Origin: Treponema sp. UBA4326
Lineage (GTDB): Bacteria > Spirochaetota > Spirochaetia > Treponematales > Treponemataceae
DNA: 20,508 bases
NCBI GenBank assembly: GCA_002393835.1
Contig: DGTW01000028.1
Span: 1 to 20,508 of the forward strand
Direction of reading: 5' to 3'
Part shown: in pieces, positions 15,082 to 20,508 of the stretch
Layout of the letters: each line of letters opens with the position of its first letter
Numbering within the stretch: the stretch's first letter is position 1
Translations under genes and position numbers: made by a program
Notes under the pieces: generated by a model
What the model was told of the DNA's origin: nothing
Database searches by the model: none
The model's input: only the letters and a program-made list of their open reading frames with translations

Positions 15082-16089
15082 TTACTCCTGAATGCCCAAT
15101 TCTTTTGCGGCCTTTTCATAAAAGCTTGTGTCGATGAATTTCTTTACGTCATGTTTTCCATTAATTCTTTTTATTGACTGGAAATAATCAACAAGTCCCT
15201 GTGCTCGCTCAATCTGATCCGGGGTGATTTTGCTGATGAGAGGAGTCAATTTGCCGTCAGAGTTATAGAGTTTTGCGGCAAATTCCGGGTAATCTTTGAG
15301 GGCACTTGCAGAAATCGGGCCATAGAATTTTTCAGGAGCCTTTAACGCTTCCTGTCGTGCCCTGATGACGGCCCTGAAGAATGCAACGCCAAGATTCGGA
15401 TTTTTTTTCAGGAATTTTTTGTGGCCGAGAAGAAGAAGCTGGGAATGCCATTCAGGGCGTTCGAGGGTAGTGAAGGCCAGTTTTATCTCACCTTTTTTTG
15501 CGAGGGGATAAAATGCAGTGATGTCGCCAAATACTGCGTCGACTTTTCCGCCCACAAGTGAGGCGGTTCCGTTTGCAAGGGTAAGGTTTGCGGTTGTAAA
15601 CTGGTCTGCTGAAACACCTCCGTCCTCAAAATATTTTGCATAAAGAAGATGGGCATTGGTTCCAATATTTACGGAAACAGTTTTCCCGATTAAATCCTTT
15701 GCATCCGTCAAATTGAAGTCTTTTGGAACGGCGATTCCAAGGGTAGAAAATCCCAGATCCTCGCCAATCCAGACTGAGCCGATGTTGTTTGAAAGGCCGA
15801 CAAATCCGGGAACATCACCGATAAAGGCAAATTCCAGTTCAGAAGAAAGAATTGCCTCATTGACTGCAACGCCATTTTCCAGGGTGATGTATTCCACATC
15901 ATATCCAAGTTTGCCAAATTCATCTTCAAAAAGCTTAAGTTCTTTTCCGACTGCAAGAATTCCCTGAAATTCCCGGGAACCGCCTCCGTTAGCGCTTCCG
16001 ATACGAACGACTTTCTTTGATTTTGCTTCAGCTGCTGCCAGGGCAAAGAAAACTGAGAGTACTGCAATGATTTTTGTAAATTTTTTCAT
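15082..16089 (-). CDS. SsuA/NMT1-like ABC transporter substrate-binding protein (SBP1)
   Basis: A 335-residue periplasmic binding protein of the family that includes sulfonate (SsuA), taurine and nitrate binders and thiamine-precursor binders. A signal peptide of about 22 residues ends in AEA with no lipobox. Family features are RIGSANGGG (29-37), AFIGDVPG (88-95), the LIGKTVSVNIGTNAHLLYAKYF hinge region (133-154), and RPEWHSQ (211-217). It is closely similar to the partial protein at the right edge and less so to the one at 17507-18520. No matching permease or ATPase is in the window. AGGAG precedes the ATG; the stop codon lies within the ribosome binding region of the radical SAM gene. The exact ligand is unknown; a sulfonate or sulfate ester is likely from context. 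Confidence 0.88.
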   Translation of the reverse strand: MKKFTKIIAVLSVFFALAAAEAKSKKVVRIGSANGGGSREFQGILAVGKELKLFEDEFGKLGYDVEYITLENGVAVNEAILSSELEFAFIGDVPGFVGLSNNIGSVWIGEDLGFSTLGIAVPKDFNLTDAKDLIGKTVSVNIGTNAHLLYAKYFEDGGVSADQFTTANLTLANGTASLVGGKVDAVFGDITAFYPLAKKGEIKLAFTTLERPEWHSQLLLLGHKKFLKKNPNLGVAFFRAVIRARQEALKAPEKFYGPISASALKDYPEFAAKLYNSDGKLTPLISKITPDQIERAQGLVDYFQSIKRINGKHDVKKFIDTSFYEKAAKELGIQE

Positions 16090-16120
16090 AATTATTCTCC
16101 TGATTTTGAAATTTTATTTT

Positions 16121-16810
16121 TTATGATGCGACCCGAATGACTTCACCATTTATTGAAGACGGACTTGAAGTCCCGAGCCAGAAAATTGTTTTTGCCACTT
16201 CCACCGGGGAAATAAGCTGATTTGCCTTTTTTGCCTCCTCAACGATGATTTTTCTCACTGGATTTTCAGGATACCAGTTTGATGTGACGACTCCCGGATG
16301 AACCGTATTGACTATAAGTCCCTTGTCTCCGTCAAGAAAGTAAAGGCTCTTGGCAAGGTTTGTCAGGGCTGCCTTTGTGGCTCCGTAGAAGACATCTCTG
16401 TTTCCATGCTCTGCCGCAATGGATGATACATTTACGATTCGTCCGAATTCGGTTTTTTCCCAGTCAGCAACTACAGCCCTTATGAGTTCCAGCGGCGCAA
16501 GAAAATTGACGCGCAGAATCCTGTCAGACAGTTCTTCCGTGTAATCACGATAATTCGTGAAATTGTTGATTCCAGAATTATTTACAAGGACATCAATGTG
16601 GCCGATTTTTTTGACAAGCTCAGGAATTCCTGACAGGTCAAATAAATCATATTTAATCGCAGTGACTTTCGGATTTCCTGCGAATTCGAAATCATCGAAA
16701 TTCCTTGCGATTACCACGGCTTCAAAACCGGCATCGAGAAAAAGCCTGAGAGTCTCAATACCTATTCCATTGGCCTTGTTCGCACCTGTTATCAGCAAGC
16801 GTTTTGACAT
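16121..16810 (-). CDS. Short-chain dehydrogenase/reductase
   Basis: A 229-residue classical SDR with a Rossmann fold, which oxidises or reduces a carbonyl/alcohol using NAD(P). The cofactor loop is TGANKANGIG (8-17), the NNSG motif is at 77-80, the catalytic Ser is at 129/130 (NVSSIAAEHG), and the YxxxK pair is Tyr142 and Lys146 in FYGATKAAL. Length is normal. It lies 14 bases after the PNPOx-like gene and 31 before SBP1, with a strong GGAGG site. In this setting it could process an aldehyde or ketone left after sulfur removal, but substrate is unknown and homologues often act in cell-envelope or quorum-signal chemistry. Confidence 0.9.
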   Translation of the reverse strand: MSKRLLITGANKANGIGIETLRLFLDAGFEAVVIARNFDDFEFAGNPKVTAIKYDLFDLSGIPELVKKIGHIDVLVNNSGINNFTNYRDYTEELSDRILRVNFLAPLELIRAVVADWEKTEFGRIVNVSSIAAEHGNRDVFYGATKAALTNLAKSLYFLDGDKGLIVNTVHPGVVTSNWYPENPVRKIIVEEAKKANQLISPVEVAKTIFWLGTSSPSSINGEVIRVAS

Positions 16811-16824
16811 TATTTCCCTCCTTG

Positions 16825-17256
16825 TTACAGTTCGATTTCCTGAACTTTCTCGTCTTCCGAAAAGTCAAGAATCTTGATTTTTTCGACCTGCACTTTGACA
16901 ATCACCTTCGTGTCGTCAAAAACTGCTTGCGGTCGGCGTTTGTGAATGGCTGCCTCTGCTTCTGGGCGTTCCTCTTCTGCGGCAAGCCTTGCCTTTCCGT
17001 ACAGGGTCACGTTTTTAAGACCGTCCTGATGCCCGTGCTGGAAGATTAGGGAGACGGACGGATTGCGGGCAATTTGAGCGACCTTGGCAGAATCTTTTCC
17101 TGTGTTCAGGTAGAAGATTGCCCCCTTTTCTGAGGTGACGATACCGTAGCCCCCTACATGCCGTACTTCAGGCAATCCTCCCTCGGTTACCGTTGCGAGT
17201 ACAGCGCTCTGTGCTTCTTCTGCATAAGTGAGCGCTTTTTCCTGTGTCCATGCCAT
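16825..17256 (-). CDS. Pyridoxamine 5'-phosphate oxidase-like flavin-binding protein
   Basis: A 143-residue protein of the PNPOx-like split-barrel fold, usually a homodimer binding FMN or a related cofactor. Visible marks are the opening SAVLATVTEGGLPEVRHV (about 17-34), the IFYLNTGKDSAKVAQIARNPSVSLIF core (about 47-72), and VTLYGKARL. It lacks an obvious pyridoxine oxidase signature and is too short for true PdxH, so its role is open: flavin reductase, flavin carrier or small oxidoreductase are all possible. ATG at 17256 is chosen because AAGGAGG lies six bases upstream; an ATG at 17262 abuts the ribosome site, and the longer reading from 17322 runs through the leader hairpin. First gene of its operon. 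Confidence 0.82.
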   Translation of the reverse strand: MAWTQEKALTYAEEAQSAVLATVTEGGLPEVRHVGGYGIVTSEKGAIFYLNTGKDSAKVAQIARNPSVSLIFQHGHQDGLKNVTLYGKARLAAEEERPEAEAAIHKRRPQAVFDDTKVIVKVQVEKIKILDFSEDEKVQEIEL

Positions 17257-17277
17257 TGTCATCCTCCTTGAGCTGGC

Positions 17278-17320
17278 AAAAAAAAGAGGTCTGGATGGGC
17301 AATGTGTCCGTCCAGACCTC
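17278..17320 (-). terminator. Terminator hairpin in the leader of the PNPOx/radical SAM operon, candidate attenuator
   Basis: On the minus strand a 13-pair stem (17320-17308 with 17298-17286, one G-U pair) has a nine-base loop and is followed directly by eight T (17285-17278). It is a near-ideal intrinsic terminator, but it lies between the promoter and the ribosome binding site (17269-17263) of the first gene. A small CACG-ACAT-CGTG hairpin touches its 5' arm. A terminator in this place implies regulated read-through. No known riboswitch class was recognised. Confidence 0.75.
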
Positions 17321-17354
17321 ACGATGTCGTGTCAGCCAAAATGTGTTTTTTATA

Positions 17355-17415
17355 ACCTAGCAAATATATAGGTAATATGTGTTAAGAGTATATGAATTCC
17401 TTTGTTTATTGTCAA
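17355..17415 (-). promoter_or_regulatory. Near-consensus promoter and operator of the PNPOx/SDR/SBP/radical SAM/nucleosidase operon
   Basis: On the minus strand TTGACA (17415-17410) is separated by 17 bases from TATACT (17392-17387), an almost perfect housekeeping promoter with a start near 17380. The palindrome ACCTAGCAAATATATAGGT (17355-17373) lies about 8 to 26 bases downstream of that start, the position of a roadblock or repressor site. It has exactly the half-sites and nine-base spacing of the two sbp operators. Confidence 0.8.
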
Positions 17416-17480
17416 TAGCTTTTGCAAGATATATTCTTTCGATAAAAGTATATGAAAATCAGCGTTGCATACATGAAGAG

Positions 17481-17514
17481 CGGATTAAGGGCTATGTGCT
17501 GCTTTTTTAATCCG
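17481..17514 (-). repeat. Inverted repeat spanning the stop codon of the SBP2 gene
   Basis: CGGATTAA (17481-17488) and TTAATCCG (17507-17514) are perfect eight-base inverted copies with an 18-base loop; the second covers the stop codon. No T-tract follows on the minus strand, so it is not a standard terminator. It might protect the 3' end of the message or be chance. Confidence 0.4.
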
Positions 17515-18520
17515 ACATCTTGTATCCTTCTGCCTTGAGTTCCTTTAATGCCTTTTTGTAATAGGAATTGTCCACGTCTTTTGCGACATTGTAATTTCCC
17601 TTTACACGGCCAATGTCTCGCAGAATGTCGTGGAGATTCTGAAGTCTGGAAACTAGCTCCGCCTTTACTTCCGCAGTATATTCATTCGCATTGTAGAGGA
17701 GGGGGCCTAAAGATGAATCGTTGGGAAAGCGTTTTCCTGACAGGGCGTGGTAGTTTTCTTCAGGATGGAAATGAACTTCTGCATTTGCACGGATAAGCGC
17801 CCTGAAGAAGGCATTTGCAGCCTCCGGATTTTCCTTGAGGAATTTTTTTCTGGCGGTAACTATTGTCTGGGCTGACCACTCCGGCCTTTTTGTCGTATTG
17901 TAAAAATCTTCTGCATCACCATTTTGAGTTATCGGAAGAAGATTTGCTGATGTTCCGACGGCCAGGTCTATGTCTCCAGTAACGACGGCAGCCTGAGAAT
18001 TTGCCGTCGTGATGTTTACGACATTAAGCTTGTCTCTTGGAAGTTTATGTTCTTTGATGTAATTTTCAAAAAGAAACTGACCGTTTGTTCCTAGGTTAAG
18101 GCCTATACTTTTTCCAATCAAGTCCTCAGGCTTTTTTATGCCGGAACCATTTCTTGCAGCAAAAGAAAGCGGTTGAACCGGAACATTTGTTCCGACCCAG
18201 ACTACGCCGATGTTGTTTCTGAATCCCGTGACACCAGGAACATCTCCGATTGCGGCAAAATCAAGTTCATTTGAGAGGAATGCTTCGTTAACGACAATGC
18301 CGTTTGAGAATGTGACATACTCAACTTTCCAACCGATTTTCTTGAATTCTTCCTCAAAAAATCCCTTTTCGATTGCAACGCCTGAAAGTCCGTTAAATGG
18401 CCGGCCTTCTCCGTTTGCGCTTCCGATTCTGATTTTTTTTTCTTTTGCTTTTGAAAAAACTTGTGCTGAAGCAAGTGTAATTAAAATCCCTGTAAGGGCC
18501 AGCAAGCGAATTTTTTTCAT
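17507..18520 (-). CDS. SsuA/NMT1-like ABC transporter substrate-binding protein (SBP2)
   Basis: A 337-residue periplasmic binding protein, paralogous to SBP1 and to the partial gene at the right edge but the most divergent of the three. The signal peptide is residues 1 to about 23 with no lipobox. Shared blocks are RIGSANGEG (31-39), FAAIGDVPG (88-96), LIGKSIGLNLGTNGQFLFENY and a KRPEW motif followed by SAQ, where the other two have HSQ. That change, in a probable ligand-facing region, suggests a different substrate. It starts 17 bases after the radical SAM gene, with an AAGGAAGG ribosome site, and is last in its transcription unit before the internal promoter at 17415. No permease or ATPase is adjacent. 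Confidence 0.87.
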   Translation of the reverse strand: MKKIRLLALTGILITLASAQVFSKAKEKKIRIGSANGEGRPFNGLSGVAIEKGFFEEEFKKIGWKVEYVTFSNGIVVNEAFLSNELDFAAIGDVPGVTGFRNNIGVVWVGTNVPVQPLSFAARNGSGIKKPEDLIGKSIGLNLGTNGQFLFENYIKEHKLPRDKLNVVNITTANSQAAVVTGDIDLAVGTSANLLPITQNGDAEDFYNTTKRPEWSAQTIVTARKKFLKENPEAANAFFRALIRANAEVHFHPEENYHALSGKRFPNDSSLGPLLYNANEYTAEVKAELVSRLQNLHDILRDIGRVKGNYNVAKDVDNSYYKKALKELKAEGYKMSD

Positions 18521-18537
18521 AATCTACCTTCCTTGAT

Positions 18538-19761
18538 TTAATTAGATTTTGTGATTGTCAGCGGCTTTTTTTCCCATGGAAGGGTCTGACCATCGAGCAT
18601 GTATAAATGTGAAAGAGGATTGTCTATGTTCAACGTGTAGTAGTAATCTTCAAGAGAGAATCCGTTCTTTTTATGAATCTGATAGGTTTTTTCAAGTACA
18701 TCAATGTGCCATTCTGTTTCCGGGGAGCGGTGTCCCTCCAGGGCGGAACCGATACAGGGCTTCCAGACCTCAGAACATGCGATGACACCAAGGTCGCTTA
18801 ATGTTTCAATTCCTTCAAGCAGGGATGTCTTTGTTTCAAGTCCTCCTACAAACAGGGAACGGACTTTTCCACGGCCAAATACTTCGACTTCGTGCTGAAG
18901 AGTTTTCAGCCAGTTTGCCCTTCCGCCGCAAAACTGTTCTTTTCCGGGGCAGATGTACTTAAAGAGGTTTTCGTCCCAAACTTCCATGTTTGTGGCAATA
19001 TGCTGGTATCCGGCCTCCCGATATTGGTCAATGACAGCCAAATCCTGAGGTGCTCCAACGCAAGCCATACCGTGAATGTCTTCTTCATTGCCTTTGAAAT
19101 TTTCTTTTACGGCTTCGATGACATCGATGTAATAGTCAACTTCACGGCGCTCAGGAACAAAGCCTCCCGTCAGATTGAAGCCATGAAAGCCGTCTTTATA
19201 TGCTGCTGCAACGGTTTCACCGATTTCACGGGGATTTTTCCATTCGATTTTGTCAACTTTTTCAAATCGCCTCTTTGTGTCGTTGATGTTGCAGAAAAGA
19301 CAGTCGAGGCCCTTGTCCTTCAGGGAACATTCATTCGAATAAACGATAAAAATTCTTCCCTTTGGAGTGCGGGCCTGGGCAATCCGGCTCATTTCCTTTC
19401 CGTCAGAAGTTTTCTGATTGTAATAGCCGGGCCGCTCGAAAAAGGTAATTTCCTCATTAAAATCCTTTCCGTCCTTGCCCTTGATGACGAAAAATTTCTC
19501 ACCTTCTTTTACGATTTTTACCTCTGATTTTGGATTCCACAAAAGTCTGTTCGCAAATCCTGTGGAATTAAAAATAAAGCCGTAGGGCAGCCTTGTATCC
19601 ACCAGTTTTTTAAAGTTAAAGTCGAAAAGACAGCGGATTTGCTCCTGATATCTTGTGTAGTCAAGTTTTGAGTAAAGTTCAGGACTGAAATCAATTCCTG
19701 CGTTTTCAATCTCAACTTCGATGTAGATTTGCCTCAAGGCTTCTTCTCGGGTTGTTGCCAT
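18538..19761 (-). CDS. Radical SAM protein with C-x8-C-x2-C motif (paralogue 2)
   Basis: A 407-residue paralogue of the protein at 13860-15077, alike over the whole length. Cluster cysteines are 145, 154 and 157 in NECSLKDKGLDCLFCNIN, again C-x8-C-x2-C. The SAM-binding LTGG is at 197-200. The blocks MACVGAPQDL, ATNMEVWDE, YICPGK, VRSLFVGGLETK and WKPCIGSALEGHRSPET are identical or nearly so in both copies and mark likely catalytic surfaces. The N-terminal 140 residues and the extreme C-terminus vary most. AAGGAG five bases before ATG fixes the start. It sits between two SsuA-like binding-protein genes, suggesting different substrates for the two copies. Function is not established. Confidence 0.85.
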   Translation of the reverse strand: MATTREEALRQIYIEVEIENAGIDFSPELYSKLDYTRYQEQIRCLFDFNFKKLVDTRLPYGFIFNSTGFANRLLWNPKSEVKIVKEGEKFFVIKGKDGKDFNEEITFFERPGYYNQKTSDGKEMSRIAQARTPKGRIFIVYSNECSLKDKGLDCLFCNINDTKRRFEKVDKIEWKNPREIGETVAAAYKDGFHGFNLTGGFVPERREVDYYIDVIEAVKENFKGNEEDIHGMACVGAPQDLAVIDQYREAGYQHIATNMEVWDENLFKYICPGKEQFCGGRANWLKTLQHEVEVFGRGKVRSLFVGGLETKTSLLEGIETLSDLGVIACSEVWKPCIGSALEGHRSPETEWHIDVLEKTYQIHKKNGFSLEDYYYTLNIDNPLSHLYMLDGQTLPWEKKPLTITKSN

Positions 19762-19785
19762 TTTTTCTCCTTGTCAAAACATGCA

Positions 19786-19817
19786 GGCAGAGAAAAGTTG
19801 AAATTTTTTCTTCTGCC
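19786..19817 (-). repeat. Intergenic hairpin between SBP3 and the second radical SAM gene
   Basis: GGCAGAGAAAA (19786-19796) pairs with TTTTCTTCTGCC (19806-19817) with a single bulge, giving an 11-pair stem with a nine-base loop in the 72-base gap. No T-run follows in the minus direction, so it is more likely to stabilise the upstream message or set the ratio of binding protein to enzyme than to terminate. Confidence 0.5.
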
Positions 19818-19833
19818 GCAGTTTTCTTTATTT

Positions 19834-20508
19834 TTATTCGATTATGCCAAGTTCTTTTGCCGCATTTTCGTAATATTTTTTTTCGATGAATGTGGTGACA
19901 TCTATTTTTTTCTTAAATCTTCCAATTGAAGTAAAAAAATCCTGCAATTTTTGGGCACGGGTGATATTGCTGTCTGTGATTTTTGAAATATAGTGCGTAA
20001 GCTGACCGTCGGGATTCAGATATTTTTCCGCCTCTTCTGGATAATCCGTAAGCTGGCTGGCGGAAATTGCCCCGTAATATGCCTTTGGATTCTTAATTGC
20101 TGTCTGCCTTGCCCGAATTAAAGCCTTGAAAAGTGTAACTCCTGCCTCCTGGTTCGATTTCAAGAATTTTTTTCGTCCTACCAGCAGAAGCTGTGAGTGC
20201 CATTCAGGGCGTTCTGCCGTGGAAAAAATGATGTCGATTTGACCGCTTTGCTCAAGAGGAATGAGGTCGATGATGTTTCCGATGGCTGCATCGACTTTTC
20301 CAGAAACAACGGCCGTTCTTCCATTCGACGAGTTCAAGTTTGCGGTCTCAAATTGTTTTTCCGAGATTCCAGCATCACGAAAATAATTTGCATAAAGCAG
20401 GTGGTTGTTTGTTCCGATTGCAACGGAAACTGTCTTGCCAATAAAATCTTTCGGCTTACGGATAGGTGATCCTTTTTTTACTGCGATTCCTATGGGCGTC
20501 ACAGACTC
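19834..20508 (-). CDS. SsuA/NMT1-like substrate-binding protein, 5' end beyond the window (SBP3, partial)
   Basis: The C-terminal 224 residues of a third periplasmic binding protein; the frame is open at the window edge, so the signal peptide and the GDVPG region are missing. An apparent start at 20502 is only an in-frame GTG within the gene. It is closely similar to SBP1: FIGKTVSVAIGTNNHLLYANYF, AERPEWHSQLLLVGRKKFLK, IRARQTAIKNP, YYGAISASQLTDYPEEAEKY and the ending ENAAKELGIIE all have near matches there. Like SBP1, it is followed by a radical SAM gene, so the binding protein/radical SAM pair appears to have been duplicated as a unit. Confidence 0.88.
   Translation of the reverse strand, partial: ESVTPIGIAVKKGSPIRKPKDFIGKTVSVAIGTNNHLLYANYFRDAGISEKQFETANLNSSNGRTAVVSGKVDAAIGNIIDLIPLEQSGQIDIIFSTAERPEWHSQLLLVGRKKFLKSNQEAGVTLFKALIRARQTAIKNPKAYYGAISASQLTDYPEEAEKYLNPDGQLTHYISKITDSNITRAQKLQDFFTSIGRFKKKIDVTTFIEKKYYENAAKELGIIE

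Noticed and set aside
17262..17322. Longer N-terminus for the PNPOx-like protein
   Set aside because: It would be encoded by the terminator hairpin and ribosome binding region, and the added residues look nothing like the family.
1..20508. tRNA, rRNA, CRISPR array, insertion sequence or phage genes
   Set aside because: None were seen: no cloverleaf-like stretch, regular repeat-spacer pattern, transposase or integrase.

Overview
The window reads as chromosomal DNA from an anaerobic, diderm bacterium. The best guess is a Treponema-like spirochaete (moderate confidence, from overall sequence style, signal peptides and gene content; there is no rRNA or marker gene to confirm it). Nearly all of it appears devoted to obtaining sulfur without oxygen. 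Almost every gene is intact, and all lie in tight operons.

Layout. (1) 67-2877, plus strand: a promoter with a candidate operator, then a three-gene ABC importer of the iron-complex/corrinoid class (binding protein, FecCD permease, ATPase). A predicted outer-membrane beta-barrel gene follows at 2999-4177. (2) 4227-4386: a large, branched inverted repeat with A8/T8 flanks, which looks like a bidirectional terminator between convergent operons. (3) 12985-4404, minus strand: one long sulfate assimilation operon, sbp-cysT-cysW-cysA-aprA-aprB-cysD-cysN. Sulfate is imported, activated to APS by CysDN, and probably reduced by a short AprAB-type APS reductase. No intact APS kinase or PAPS reductase is present, and the CysN C-terminus carries what looks like a dead APS-kinase remnant. 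(4) 17415-13016, minus strand: an operon of a flavin/PNPOx-fold protein, a short-chain dehydrogenase, an SsuA/NMT1-like binding protein, a radical SAM protein and an MTA/SAH-type nucleosidase, ending in an intrinsic terminator. It has a near-consensus promoter, an operator just downstream of the predicted start, and a strong terminator hairpin inside the leader (a candidate attenuator). (5) 20508-17507, minus strand: a second set, made of a partial binding protein, a second radical SAM protein and a third binding protein, continuing beyond the right edge.

The link between the regions is a palindrome, (A/T/C)CCTA-N9-TAGGT, found once in front of the first importer, twice in front of sbp and once in front of the radical SAM operon. 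This suggests one sulfur-responsive regulator, not encoded here, controls all three. The working hypothesis is that regions 4 and 5 are an oxygen-independent organosulfur scavenging system. In it, SsuA-like proteins capture organosulfur compounds, radical SAM enzymes with an unusual C-x8-C-x2-C cluster motif break them down in place of the oxygen-dependent SsuD/TauD route, and the nucleosidase removes 5'-deoxyadenosine. Substrates and chemistry are inferred, not shown by the sequence.
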